Part shown: positions 42,317 to 51,630 of the stretch, one piece after another
How positions within the stretch are numbered: position 1 is the first letter of the stretch
Layout: each line of letters begins with the position of its first letter
DNA from: Ruminococcus sp.
Lineage (GTDB): Bacteria; Bacillota; Clostridia; Oscillospirales; Ruminococcaceae
Direction: 5' to 3'
DNA: 64,000 nt
Assembly (NCBI RefSeq): GCF_024691275.1
Contig: NZ_JAILNU010000040.1
Location: 1-64,000 of the forward strand
Made by a program: the position numbers and the translations under genes
The notes under the pieces: generated by a model
The model's database searches: none
What the model saw: only the letters and a program-made list of their open reading frames with translations
Told to the model about the DNA's origin: nothing

Positions 42317-42910
42317 TTATTCGCTCATTCTTGCTTTTATGTAATCTTCGAGCAGATCGACAGTACCGTCGATGCCAAGGCGTGAGCTGTTTACGCTGAG
42401 ATCATAGAGTCTTGAATCGCCCCAGTGACCTTCACAGTGATAGTTGTGGTAGCGCTTTCTCTTGCGGTCCTTTTTATCAATAAAAGCCTTAGCCTTGTCC
42501 TCGGTGAGCTCGTAAACGTTCATGACACGCTTGACCTTTTCGCTCATATCGCCGAGAACGAACAGCGAAACAAGGCACTTGAAGTCGCGGAGCTTTGTTT
42601 CCGAGCAGCGTCCGACAACGACGAAGGATTCGCCGCTTGCCGCCTTTTCTCTCAGGAATTTGAACTGCATCTCGGCAATATTGTCCTCGATGGAGTTGCT
42701 GTAGCCGTTTACGCGGCGCGAGAGCAGGTGGTTCTTTGGCTTTTCGTTGTATTTTTCGATCTCTTCGGGAGTAAGTCCTGTTTTATTAGCGATCTCTGTG
42801 ATGAGATGACGGTCGTAGATAGGTATATTGAAGCGATTAGCGAGAGCCTCTGCGATAACACGGCCGCCGCTTCCGAATTCACGACCTACAGAAATAATGA
42901 CCTGTGACAT
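42317..42910 (-). CDS. Cytidylate kinase-like family protein
   Basis: 197 residues. The P-loop is SVGREFGSGGRVIAEALA, in which the usual Lys of GxxGxGKS is absent, as in the AAA_26/cytidylate-kinase-like group common in gut Clostridia. YDRHLITEIA and the basic RKRKRYHNYHCEGHWGD stretch are other family features. The substrate is unknown. A GGAGGAAT site precedes the start. Confidence 0.85.
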   Translation of the reverse strand: MSQVIISVGREFGSGGRVIAEALANRFNIPIYDRHLITEIANKTGLTPEEIEKYNEKPKNHLLSRRVNGYSNSIEDNIAEMQFKFLREKAASGESFVVVGRCSETKLRDFKCLVSLFVLGDMSEKVKRVMNVYELTEDKAKAFIDKKDRKRKRYHNYHCEGHWGDSRLYDLSVNSSRLGIDGTVDLLEDYIKARMSE

Positions 42911-42983
42911 ACGTATTCCTCCTTTTGATGATATCCCATGATAATAGATTATAGCACATATTGGTTAAAAAATCAATATGTTA

Positions 42984-44336
42984 TCAAAGATATCGTACAA
43001 ACAGGTAAACTGTTGAAATAGCGAGAACTATAACTGTAGCAGGAGCGATCTTCTTGCAGTATCTGCCCCAGCCGATAGGATAGCCGTTTTTCTGAGCAAC
43101 GGAAGTTCCCACAACGTTTGCGGACGCACCGATAGGAGTAGCGCTTCCGCCGATGTCGGTACCAATAGCAAGTGACCATGCGAGAGTTGATATCGGAACG
43201 CCCGAAGTCTCGGAAAGACTCTGAATGATCGGGACCATCGTAGCAGCGAACGGGATATTGTCCACGAAAGCGCTTGCGATAGCGGATACCCAAAGGATAA
43301 TAGCGATCATGAGCTTGATGTTGCCGCCGCTGATATCGCCGATGAAGTTAGCGATGAGCTTGAGTATGCCTGTTTCTTCAAGACCGCTTACAACGATAAA
43401 CAGACCGATGAAGAATACGAGTGTTTTATAGTCAACTTTTTTGAGAAGCGAGATAGCGTGTTTGCCAAAAGAGATAAGGGTGATAACTGCGATAAAAAGA
43501 CCGATGGTCGCAACTGTGAGATGTGTTGTAGCGTGTGTAACGAGAAGTAATACAGCGAGTGCGAAGATGATACAGCTTATAGTGAAGTCTTTTTTGCTTG
43601 TGATAGCCTCAGAAGGCTTAGGGAACTTGCTCATATCCACGGGAGCGCTGCTGTTGCTTACGAGCTCCTTGCGGAAAGCGAAATACAGGAATATAACTGA
43701 TACTACAAGGCAGATGCCTGCGCAGAGACCTGTATTTGTAAGAAAATCAAAGAATGAGAATCCCAGTGAAGTACCTACGATGATATTCGGCGGGTCTCCG
43801 CACATTGTAGCCGAGCCGCCAAGGTTTGCGCAGAATATCTCAGAGAGTATCATAGGAACGGGATTGAACTTGAGCAGTGAAGCAAGCTCGATAGTAACTG
43901 CTGCAAGGAACATGATAACGGTGATACTGTCGATGAACATTGAGAGAACTGCTGCCATTATCATGAAAGTGATGAATATAGGCACTGTCTTACACTTAAC
44001 GAGATAAGCGATCTTCATGCAGAGCCAGCGGAAGAATCCGGCTTTCGCCATACCTTCTACCATGACCATCATGCCTGCGATGAAGATGATAGTTGCCCAG
44101 TTTATACCCTTGCTTTCGCTTTCAGTGACCTGATACCAGAAGTCCTTGGTAGCGAAGTTTTTGAAGGCAAGGGTGTCCATTATCGCCGTGCCTTTTCGCA
44201 TACAAATGCCGAAAACGACTACGAGAGTCAGGATACCGCTGCCGAGAGTGACATAGTGCCTTTCGATCTTGTCGAGAACGATCATAACGAACATTCCGAC
44301 GAAGATAACGACGGCAAAGATCTGTGCTGCTGTCAT
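42984..44336 (-). CDS. SLC13/ArsB-NhaD type ion permease
   Basis: 450 residues, about eleven membrane helices. ArsB/NhaD superfamily features: an inverted repeat with FCANLGGSATMCGDPPNIIVG and, in the second half, GTDIGGSATPIGASANVVG. These fit a Na+/H+ antiporter or anion permease; arsenite export is less likely, as no ars genes are near. The ATG at 44336 follows GGAGGTT and starts MTAAQIF, whereas the longer frame up to 44501 adds a non-conserved extension. Confidence 0.88.
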   Translation of the reverse strand: MTAAQIFAVVIFVGMFVMIVLDKIERHYVTLGSGILTLVVVFGICMRKGTAIMDTLAFKNFATKDFWYQVTESESKGINWATIIFIAGMMVMVEGMAKAGFFRWLCMKIAYLVKCKTVPIFITFMIMAAVLSMFIDSITVIMFLAAVTIELASLLKFNPVPMILSEIFCANLGGSATMCGDPPNIIVGTSLGFSFFDFLTNTGLCAGICLVVSVIFLYFAFRKELVSNSSAPVDMSKFPKPSEAITSKKDFTISCIIFALAVLLLVTHATTHLTVATIGLFIAVITLISFGKHAISLLKKVDYKTLVFFIGLFIVVSGLEETGILKLIANFIGDISGGNIKLMIAIILWVSAIASAFVDNIPFAATMVPIIQSLSETSGVPISTLAWSLAIGTDIGGSATPIGASANVVGTSVAQKNGYPIGWGRYCKKIAPATVIVLAISTVYLFVRYL

Positions 44337-44644
44337 ATTAACCTCCGAAAACAAGCGGAAAGGATCCGCGAAATAATTTACCCTATTAAATAGGTAAACA
44401 CACCATTCCGAATTATAGCACAAACCATAGTCGAATTCAAGGCAATTTTTGTTTTTTTCATGGGAAAGCAAAAATTTGGACAAGCTGAGATAAATTGTCA
44501 AATAAGGTATGAATTTTTGTTGAGACTGTCGATGGGTATTGCAATATCAGGAGATATGTGATATAATATTAAGAGTGGAAAGAATTAAAGAACTTGTGGC
44601 AAGTTCTCTTGAACTTGTAAAACGGCTGTTAGGAGATTTTATAA
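44337..44644. other. Intergenic region between divergent transporter genes
   Basis: Holds the exchanger promoter at 44540-44568, a GGAAAGGATCC-type hairpin (GCGGA/TCCGC at 44356-44371) and a TTTACC/GGTAAA inverted repeat (44379-44396) in the leader of the minus-strand permease gene. No coding frame. Confidence 0.55.
44540..44568 (+). promoter_or_regulatory. Promoter of the Ca2+/Na+ exchanger gene
   Basis: TTGCAA (44540-44545) and TATAAT (44563-44568) are separated by 17 bases. Confidence 0.75.
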
Positions 44645-45583
44645 ATGCTGAAATATTTATTACTTATCGGTGGATTTGTTTTGCTCATTAAGGGCGCTGA
44701 TTTTTTTGTTGACGGAAGCTCATCGGTAGCCAAGCGTCTGAAAGTACCTGCACTTATCATTGGTATGACCATTGTTGCTATGGGTACGAGCCTGCCCGAG
44801 ACTTCAGTAAGCGTCAGTGCTTCATTGGCAGGAAAGAACGATCTCGCCATAAGCAACGCCGTGGGCTCTAATATTTTCAACCTTATGGTGGTATGCGGAG
44901 TATGCGCGCTGCTGTGTCCTATGGCAGTCGGGAAGGAAACTCTGAAAAAAGACCTGCCATTTTCTATGGGAGCAGCAGGAGTGCTTCTCGGACTTGGCGC
45001 ATTCACAGGCAAGGTCGAAAGATGGGGCGGTATCGTGCTCCTTGTGCTTTTTGCATTTTTCCTGTATATGATGATAAGCTCTGCGCGAAAGGCGAGAGAA
45101 AACGACCCTGAATTCGTAACGGACGAGTACAAAGTCCTTCCCATGTGGAAGTGTCTGCTGTTTATCTTTGGAGGAGCGGCTGCCATTGCAGTGGGCGGAA
45201 AAATGGTAGTTGAGGGCGCGTCTGATATAGCCCGTGCGTTCGGAATGTCGGACAACCTTATCGGTATGACGGTAGTGGCTCTCGGTACGAGCCTGCCCGA
45301 GCTTGTAACGTCGATAGTTGCGGCACGAAAGGGCGAGGTGGATATGGCTCTCGGAAACGTAGTCGGCTCCAACATATTCAATATCCTTTTTGTACTTGGC
45401 ATAGCAGCGGCAATATCGCCTATCGGCTTCACTGTGAATAATGCCATAGATACGGCAGTTCTTGTTGCTATGAGCCTTATGGTGCTTCTTATGTGCATAC
45501 CGCAGAAAAAGATGCTCCGCTGGCACGGAGCGACGATGCTTGCAGTATATGCAGGGTATACCACATATATATTCATGAGATAA
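44645..45583 (+). CDS. Calcium/sodium antiporter (CaCA family, YrbG type)
   Basis: 312 residues, ten membrane helices in two inverted halves. The two alpha repeats carry the ion-binding motifs: MGTSLPETSVSVSA with AVGSNIFN in the first half, LGTSLPELVTSIVAA with VVGSNIFN in the second. Exchanges Ca2+ for Na+ or H+ across the membrane; direction of use is not known. AGGAG lies before the ATG. Confidence 0.94.
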   Translation: MLKYLLLIGGFVLLIKGADFFVDGSSSVAKRLKVPALIIGMTIVAMGTSLPETSVSVSASLAGKNDLAISNAVGSNIFNLMVVCGVCALLCPMAVGKETLKKDLPFSMGAAGVLLGLGAFTGKVERWGGIVLLVLFAFFLYMMISSARKARENDPEFVTDEYKVLPMWKCLLFIFGGAAAIAVGGKMVVEGASDIARAFGMSDNLIGMTVVALGTSLPELVTSIVAARKGEVDMALGNVVGSNIFNILFVLGIAAAISPIGFTVNNAIDTAVLVAMSLMVLLMCIPQKKMLRWHGATMLAVYAGYTTYIFMR

Positions 45584-45604
45584 TGATTAAGGAAAGGGAT
45601 TATT

Positions 45605-45946
45605 ATGACCTGTAAACATTGCGGTGCGTCTATATCCGAGTATGATATCCAGTGCCCGTACTGCGATTCATATGTAGATCATGGTTTTGAGGAATGGAAA
45701 AATGAACCAGAGGATACACCTGAGATGTATTCTCCGCTTTCGAGAGGGAGAAATTACGCCCCTCAATATGATAAAGTGAATCCTGTATTGCTGATTTTTT
45801 CTTTTTTCCCTTTAATTGGAACTGTTCTGGGTGCGGTATTGATCGCATCAGGTTATAAAAAAAGCGGTACAGTCTATCTGCTGACATCATTGGCTGTATA
45901 TATTGCACCTATCCTATTTGCGATTATCTGCGCGATCATAACATAA
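45605..45946 (+). CDS. Zinc-ribbon membrane protein
   Basis: 113 residues. The N-terminus is a zinc ribbon with two CxxC knuckles (CKHCG ... CPYC, residues 3-20), then an acidic linker and two membrane helices (about 62-82 and 90-111). Function unknown; such ribbons occur in many small gut Firmicutes membrane proteins. It follows the exchanger by 21 bases and a GGAAAGG site, and is followed by a palindromic terminator. Confidence 0.75.
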   Translation: MTCKHCGASISEYDIQCPYCDSYVDHGFEEWKNEPEDTPEMYSPLSRGRNYAPQYDKVNPVLLIFSFFPLIGTVLGAVLIASGYKKSGTVYLLTSLAVYIAPILFAIICAIIT

Positions 45947-45950
45947 AAGT

Positions 45951-45974
45951 GCCCGTGAGCAATTGCTCACGGGC
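45951..45974. terminator. Perfect palindromic terminator
   Basis: A 24-bp perfect palindrome, GCCCGTGAGCAA and its reverse complement, lies between convergent genes. It is flanked by AAAA upstream and TTTGTT downstream. Confidence 0.85.
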
Positions 45975-45986
45975 TTTGTTATTGCA

Positions 45987-48401
45987 TCAGAACACGAGTT
46001 CGTCTGTGATCTCGAGTGTGCTTATCTCAGCAGCAATGAATTTATTGCTTGAAAGTGTATATACATAGTCGCCTATATATAAAGCTCTGTTATAACGAGA
46101 TATGGTATTATAATCGTCCCAGCCGTTGACAGGGGTGGAGATATCGCCGATCTCGACGAATTTTCCGTCCTCAAATCGGAAGAATACGTACTGATATACG
46201 GCTGAATATTCAGCGTTATAGTCGTTGTCGTAAGAATACGTCTCTTTATTGATCGGAACACCTATGAGGTTCTTTTCGGGAGCTATGAGGAGAGCTTTTC
46301 TCTGGTATGTTGCTTCTGAGCTGTAGTATGATTCAGACTGATTTCTTATATCATCTTCTAAGAAATACTGACTGTTCCATGTGAATACATCTGCTGCCTT
46401 GAGATTGTTGGGGTCAGAGTTGTCGAACATAGTCAGTCTCAGACCGGATATTCTGCCGTTGTCGTCAGCGTCCTGACCGAAGCCGAGGAGAAGACCGTCG
46501 CCCCATGGCTGCATATATGTGCTGAATCCGTTTATCTTGAATTCATCGAGAACTACAGGGTTCTGCGGATTGCTGAGATCAACAGCGTAGAGCGGATCGG
46601 TCTGGCGGAATGTAACAACGTAAGCCATATTGCCGCTGAAGCTTGCTGATTTGAGCTGCTCGCCAACACCGAGTTCACCGACGCTTCCGACGATATTCAT
46701 ATCCATATCGAGAACGTACACACGGGTATCGGTCTTGATGGTGTTGTATGTGTAGTAGCCTTCTTCATCGTCGTCACTAACTATGCTGTTCCATATTCCC
46801 TCGAAGAAGCCGTAATCGTAGTCGTCGGAGTACTTGTGGAATACCTTTTCAGTCTCGGTATAAGTAGCAGCAACGCGGAAATAGCCGTCATACTCGCTCA
46901 TGGAGAACTGATCCTTGATGCTTCCCTGCACAGTACCGCCTGCCATTGGGACGATATCGCCGTCCTTAATGGAAATACGTGTGATTTCTGTGGTGTTGTC
47001 GTCGTTCCATGAGTATGAAGCGGAATAGAGATTATCGGCTGAACAGTAGATGCTGCCCGTATAACCTGCGAGGGACTTGATATCATAAGACTTTGGTGCG
47101 CCCGACTCATTGAGGTCAATGCTTCCGATGACTGTATAAGGCAGATTATAGCCGTTTTCGCAGAATCCGTTGACATCATCTGCCGGGAGGAGGATATCCT
47201 CGGCGGGTATGAGTTTGACATCATCTCGGCAGCCATAGCTTGGGATATATCTATTCTCGTTGCCTGAGTTTTCGATGTTGTCGAAGGAATAGCTGGTATA
47301 GTCGGACAGAAGGAGCATATATCCGTCGGGAGAGATCCTCACGTCGTCATAGGAGCCGTCCTGAGTGTATACATCTATCAGCTCGGGCTGGTCGCCTGTA
47401 GTATAGAACGCAACAAATGTTGAGCCGTTGCATGAGCCGCAGAAATCGCCGTTGCTGTATGAGTAGATTGAGGTGTAGTCAGTGCCGATAATAGCGATCA
47501 TATCGTTATAGATGTACATATCATTAACGGTAATGGTGTATTCCTCAGCATTTTTGTTTATGTCGCTCTTGAGATCGACTGAGCTTTGGCTCGTGAACTT
47601 GCCGTCCTTGACGTTTGCGACGCGGAGAACAGGGGAGTTATATTTACCTTTCATATCGTTGCCGAGGTAGTAGATATGCTTTCCGTCAGTTTTGACGATA
47701 TCAGCTTCGAGAACGTCCTGCTCCTGATAGTAGGTATCGGAGTGCTCGGGATCTTTCTCGGCTTCGGTCGTCGGTTCCGTTTCAGCTTCTGTGGTGGGTT
47801 CCGTAGCAGGTTCGGTGACAGGCTCTGTGGTTTTCTCATCATCGGAAGTTGATATTACAGGTACCTCAGGCTCTATCTCGCCGCTGCCGCCTAAACCTGC
47901 GTTGCTTGAATACTCGCCGCCGTTTGTTTTGGGTACATCAACTTCTTCGTCAGCTGAGTCGGGCATTGCTTCTTCTACGGCAAAATTGCTTTTTGTCATG
48001 GCTCCGTAGGTCTTTGCCGCGGCTTTTTTTGCCTTTTTATTAGCTTCCTCGAACATATTGTATATCTGTTCGTAGCTTTCAGCACCGCTCATATAGCTGA
48101 ACTTCTTTGTTTCGGGCTCTGCGGGCTTTGCTTCCGGCGTTCTGACATCTTGCTTTGTAGTGGGCTCGATGAGCGAGTTATCGCTTGATTTATTTATCTT
48201 TCCGTTGTTCCAGTTATAAGCGGCAGTACCGCCGATCACTGCACAGGCTGCCGCAGCTGCGGTTATACGGCTGACAGCGATGCCCTTTCTCTTTTTCTTC
48301 GGAGCTTCATTGTCCAGCATTATCTTTATATTCTCAGGTCTGAGCCTGTCGGGAACAGGTTCTGAATTCATCTGCTCTTTGAGCTTGTCATCATTTTTCA
48401 T
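45987..48401 (-). CDS. Membrane-anchored secreted beta-propeller protein, possible anti-sigma factor
   Basis: 804 residues. A charged cytoplasmic N-terminus (about 1-45), one membrane helix (about 48-66), a Thr/Glu/Pro-rich stalk with TEPTTEAETEP repeats (to about 225) and a large external domain of the secreted beta-propeller type (about 230-804, repeats such as ILRVANVKDGKF, YVLDMDMNIVGSVGELG and YAVDLSNPQNPVVLDEFKINGF). The ATG at 48401 is favoured by GGAG 8 bases upstream; ATG codons at 48407 and 48425 are worse placed. It follows the sigma factor gene by 20 bases, and the short cytoplasmic tail could hold that sigma factor at the membrane (inference). Confidence 0.82.
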   Translation of the reverse strand: MKNDDKLKEQMNSEPVPDRLRPENIKIMLDNEAPKKKRKGIAVSRITAAAAACAVIGGTAAYNWNNGKINKSSDNSLIEPTTKQDVRTPEAKPAEPETKKFSYMSGAESYEQIYNMFEEANKKAKKAAAKTYGAMTKSNFAVEEAMPDSADEEVDVPKTNGGEYSSNAGLGGSGEIEPEVPVISTSDDEKTTEPVTEPATEPTTEAETEPTTEAEKDPEHSDTYYQEQDVLEADIVKTDGKHIYYLGNDMKGKYNSPVLRVANVKDGKFTSQSSVDLKSDINKNAEEYTITVNDMYIYNDMIAIIGTDYTSIYSYSNGDFCGSCNGSTFVAFYTTGDQPELIDVYTQDGSYDDVRISPDGYMLLLSDYTSYSFDNIENSGNENRYIPSYGCRDDVKLIPAEDILLPADDVNGFCENGYNLPYTVIGSIDLNESGAPKSYDIKSLAGYTGSIYCSADNLYSASYSWNDDNTTEITRISIKDGDIVPMAGGTVQGSIKDQFSMSEYDGYFRVAATYTETEKVFHKYSDDYDYGFFEGIWNSIVSDDDEEGYYTYNTIKTDTRVYVLDMDMNIVGSVGELGVGEQLKSASFSGNMAYVVTFRQTDPLYAVDLSNPQNPVVLDEFKINGFSTYMQPWGDGLLLGFGQDADDNGRISGLRLTMFDNSDPNNLKAADVFTWNSQYFLEDDIRNQSESYYSSEATYQRKALLIAPEKNLIGVPINKETYSYDNDYNAEYSAVYQYVFFRFEDGKFVEIGDISTPVNGWDDYNTISRYNRALYIGDYVYTLSSNKFIAAEISTLEITDELVF

Positions 48402-48421
48402 GTTCATTCTCCTTTCGTGGC

Positions 48422-48931
48422 TCATAATTCAGGGGTGAGCTCAAGCCGCAGCCGCTGCTTTATACGTGTTAGCTTTGAACGGACTGTGCTTGATTTGATA
48501 CCGCAAAGCGCGGATATCTCATCGCTTGAATAACCGCCCAGGACTGACATTGACAGCAGCAGCCTTGACTCGCTGTCGAGTCGGTCAACAGCCTCTCTCA
48601 GCTCCACTGATTCAAAGCTGAAGTTCTCACTGAGGGGAGAATCGTCGCTCAGCTCATCATTGGGCTCGAAGTAAGAGCGCTGTTTGCGTTTGATTTTTGC
48701 TGCGAGTATCGTCATTATCCAGCTGCGGAATTTTTCAGGCTTTCGTAATTTTTTTATTGAGCAGAAAGCGTCCATAACGGTATCGCTTACAGCATCAGCA
48801 GCATCGTGGGAGTTTCGCAGGCTATACAGCGCAATATGATAAAGGTCTTCATAGACAGTGGAGTATAGTCTTGCGAAAGCATCGGTGCTGCCTTCCCGCG
48901 CGAGTTGTACGTCTGCGGAGTAGTCGATCAT
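48422..48931 (-). CDS. ECF-type RNA polymerase sigma factor
   Basis: 169 residues. Region 2 (about 10-75) has YHIALYSLRNSHDAADAVSDTVMDAF, the core-binding and -10 part; region 4 (about 110-165) has the helix-turn-helix SVLGGYSSDEISALCGIKSSTVRSKLTRIKQRL. No region 3 and no region 1, as usual for ECF factors. The ATG follows GGAGGGA on the minus strand. The next gene encodes a membrane protein with an external sensor-like domain, the standard pattern for ECF regulation. Confidence 0.9.
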   Translation of the reverse strand: MIDYSADVQLAREGSTDAFARLYSTVYEDLYHIALYSLRNSHDAADAVSDTVMDAFCSIKKLRKPEKFRSWIMTILAAKIKRKQRSYFEPNDELSDDSPLSENFSFESVELREAVDRLDSESRLLLSMSVLGGYSSDEISALCGIKSSTVRSKLTRIKQRLRLELTPEL

Positions 48932-49249
48932 GCGAATCCCTCCTTTGAATCCGAATTCATAACATAAGTGTCGTCAGGTGCACAAATTGCTGCACAGGAA
49001 AAATAAAATCGGCAAGGTGCACAATGAACAGATGCAACAATTGTAAGATATAACGGCGTATTAATATTCAACCCACAAAAATGAGGTTCTGGTGGAAAAA
49101 ATGCAGAAAAGTTAATTGACAATTCTTAATAAATCATGTATAATAAATGTAACTTCTATTGATGCAGCCGTTTTATCAGGAGTTTAATTTAATAAATAGG
49201 CAGCAAATTACTTTTTTACGGCTAAGCAAAAAAACAGGGGTGGGAAAAC
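48932..49249. other. Divergent regulatory region with paired AGGTGCACAA boxes
   Basis: Two identical 10-bp boxes, AGGTGCACAA, lie at 48976-48985 and 49015-49024, 39 bases apart, upstream of the minus-strand sigma factor gene. They are candidates for its own promoter elements or regulator sites. On the right, the promoter at 49116-49144 serves the AraC gene. No coding frame is credible. Confidence 0.5.
49116..49144 (+). promoter_or_regulatory. Consensus promoter of the AraC-output sensor gene
   Basis: TTGACA (49116-49121) and TATAAT (49139-49144), both perfect, are separated by 17 bases; leader about 100 nt. Confidence 0.9.
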
Positions 49250-51415
49250 TTGATAAAGAAAAAAAGAATGATCTTTGGCGTTGTAGCTGCGGAGGCGAAC
49301 AGCATTGAGCAGCGTCAGATCATAAAGGGAATTGCGAGATTTGACCAGTGTGTCGGTGTCGATACCATAGTTTTCTCCAACAATTATAATCCTAATGTCA
49401 AGGAAAAGGAACTTTACTGCGAGAACAGGATATACGATCTTATCCTGTCCGACGAGATAGACGCTCTGATAGTTATATCCGAGTCCTTCGTCAATGAGGA
49501 GCTGAGAAAGCTCATCGCAGATCACCTTGTCCGCAAGAATATCCCCATTGTCATTGTAGGCACATATAACTCTGATCTGGACCTTCCTAACTGTACCTTT
49601 ATAAATACCAGCGATGAGAATGATATTGAGGATCTGACCGATCATCTTGTGGAAAAACATGGATTTACGGAGATCGACATAATCACCGGTTACGATTTCA
49701 TTGAAGCCTCCAACCTACGTGTGAACGGATACAGAAAATCGCTTGAAAAGCACGGCATAGAGTACGACGAGAGCCGTGTCCATTTCGGTAATTTCTGGAT
49801 GAATTCGGGCGAAGAGCTTGCCGAGCGCTACCACAGCGGCGAGCTTGAACTGCCGCAGGCGATAATCTGCGCCAATGACTATATGGCGTATGGACTTATC
49901 GACCGATTTGATGAGCTTGGCATAAATGTCCCCGATGATGTAACTGTAGTCGGCTATGAGTTCGTAGGCGACCGTTTCCTGCATTCACCTATACTTACTA
50001 CCTATAAGCGAAACCGCGAAACTATAGGAGAAGATGCAGCAAACCTTGTGTACAGCCGCATCAAGAAGCGCGAGTTCCTTTTTGCGCCTCCAAAGGGAGA
50101 AATGATATGCGGCACAAGCTGTACCTGCGGAATTGACCGCAAGCAGTACAAGGAAGAACTGAAAAGCGCAAGAACAAAGCGCGAATACGACAACTGGAAT
50201 CTCTTTAATCCGCTGGATCAGAAGCTTACAGAGTGCCGCACCCTTAGCGAGTTTACTGATATATGCAGTGAGTATCACTGGCAGGTGCGCGGTATCCAGA
50301 GCTTTTACCTGTGCCTTTACAAAAACTGGTATGATTCAGATGCAGAGCTGAGCGAGATACTTTCCTGTCAGAGTATGGTCAACTGGGATGACAGAACGCC
50401 ATTTGATCTTCACAAGTATAATTTTGCGGCACTGCTTTCCAAAAATTATGAACCTGCGGTGTACTATTTTAACCCTTTGTTCTTCAATGACCGTCTTTTT
50501 GGACATCTTGTACTAAAGTATCATGATCCCGATACATATGACGATATTTACCGCAACTGGCTCAAATCCGTATCCAACGGACTTGAGTTCCTGCGCATGA
50601 AAAATGATATACAGTATCTTACCCAGTGCCAGAATCTTTCCGATATGCGTGATACTCTCACGGGAATGTACAATGAGACAGGCATGAGGAAGGTATATCA
50701 CACCATAGAGCTCGAAAAGCAGGACAGCTGTCTTGTTATGATGCGCATTGGCATATCCAATGCGGGATTCTACGAGCTCAGCGGCAAGATACCTGCCATC
50801 ATGGACGCAGCCGAAGCTGTCAAGCAGTTCTGCGGCAGCAACGATATTTTCGGCAGAGTCAACGACAATACTTTTGCCTGCATAATTCAGGGCGAGGGCG
50901 ACACCGAGCTCCTTGAGAATAGGCTGAATTCCATAATGTTCCAGCACGGAGTGTATATCGACCAGTACGGACTTGATTCCTTTGTATGTGCAGCTGTCAA
51001 GTGTACTGAAAAGTCGTATAGAAAGATGACGTTGGCTTGTACGGATATACTTGCCGAGCGTCAGCGCGAGAAAATGGAGATGCGTATGCGTCCGCACTAT
51101 GAGGCTATGCTGAATATACGCAGCTATATCTACAGCAATCCGCAGGACAGCTTCGAGTCGGAAAAGCTCCAGAAGCTTTATCCTTACAGCGCAGGACATC
51201 TCCGCGAGGTATATAAGAAGTGCTTCGGCGTAAGTATACATAAGGACTGCATCAACGCACGAATGGCAAAGGCTACCTATTGCCTGACGGTAACTCCACT
51301 GAGTATGGCGGAAATTGCCGAGCAGTGCGGCTATGTGGACAGCAAGTATTTCCTGCGCCAGTTCCTTGCAACAGTTGGCGTAACCCCGAACCAATACCGC
51401 AATATGGCGAAGTAG
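49250..51415 (+). CDS. LacI-type sensor, degenerate GGDEF and AraC-type DNA-binding protein
   Basis: 721 residues. Residues about 6-290 have the LacI/PBP1 sensor fold (MIFGVVAAEANSIEQRQI; IICANDYMAYGLIDR; DVTVVGYEFVG). Next come a cysteine cluster (GTSCTCG, about 287-293), a middle domain shared with the protein at 10042, a GGDEF-like domain (about 460-600) that starts DTLTGMYNETGM but has NDNTF (538-542) in place of GGDEF, and an AraC helix-turn-helix pair (about 625-721; PLSMAEIAEQCGYVDSKYFLRQF). It is thus a transcription factor rather than a cyclase. The TTG start at 49250 follows GGGGTGGG; an ATG at 49268 is the alternative. Target genes are unknown. Confidence 0.87.
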   Translation: MIKKKRMIFGVVAAEANSIEQRQIIKGIARFDQCVGVDTIVFSNNYNPNVKEKELYCENRIYDLILSDEIDALIVISESFVNEELRKLIADHLVRKNIPIVIVGTYNSDLDLPNCTFINTSDENDIEDLTDHLVEKHGFTEIDIITGYDFIEASNLRVNGYRKSLEKHGIEYDESRVHFGNFWMNSGEELAERYHSGELELPQAIICANDYMAYGLIDRFDELGINVPDDVTVVGYEFVGDRFLHSPILTTYKRNRETIGEDAANLVYSRIKKREFLFAPPKGEMICGTSCTCGIDRKQYKEELKSARTKREYDNWNLFNPLDQKLTECRTLSEFTDICSEYHWQVRGIQSFYLCLYKNWYDSDAELSEILSCQSMVNWDDRTPFDLHKYNFAALLSKNYEPAVYYFNPLFFNDRLFGHLVLKYHDPDTYDDIYRNWLKSVSNGLEFLRMKNDIQYLTQCQNLSDMRDTLTGMYNETGMRKVYHTIELEKQDSCLVMMRIGISNAGFYELSGKIPAIMDAAEAVKQFCGSNDIFGRVNDNTFACIIQGEGDTELLENRLNSIMFQHGVYIDQYGLDSFVCAAVKCTEKSYRKMTLACTDILAERQREKMEMRMRPHYEAMLNIRSYIYSNPQDSFESEKLQKLYPYSAGHLREVYKKCFGVSIHKDCINARMAKATYCLTVTPLSMAEIAEQCGYVDSKYFLRQFLATVGVTPNQYRNMAK

Positions 51416-51439
51416 GCAGCGCCGTCCTCGGCGTTCTAA

Positions 51440-51490
51440 TCCGTTAGCCATTAGCCTTTAGTTTGTAGGGGCGGTGTTTCGCTGCCCGTG
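51440..51490 (+). repeat. Extragenic repeat, CCGTTAGC/TGTAGGGG family
   Basis: CCGTTAGCC (51441-51449), ATTAGCC and TGTAGGGG (51464-51471) followed by CGGTGTTTCGCTGCCCG. It has the same order of motifs as the copy at 7440, with a longer spacer. Confidence 0.65.
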
Positions 51491-51516
51491 ACGTAAACAA
51501 ACAATAAAAAACAGAC

Positions 51517-51556
51517 CCCGAAAGCAGTTTATCCGAAGCTTTCGGGTTTGTTTTTG
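51517..51556 (+). terminator. Terminator after the AraC-output gene
   Basis: CCCGAAAGC (51517-51525) pairs with GCTTTCGGG (51538-51546), followed by TTTGTTTTTG. It lies about 100 bases past the stop codon, beyond the repeat. Confidence 0.8.
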
Positions 51557-51630
51557 GGTTTTGATATATTAAATCAGGATTAATATATACTTTTTCAATT
51601 ATTTCATGTTATGTTTTATCAAGGAATTAC

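Noticed and set aside
44629..45576. 315-codon minus-strand frame
   Set aside because: Complement of the Ca2+/Na+ exchanger gene; the plus strand carries both alpha-repeat motifs and a good promoter.
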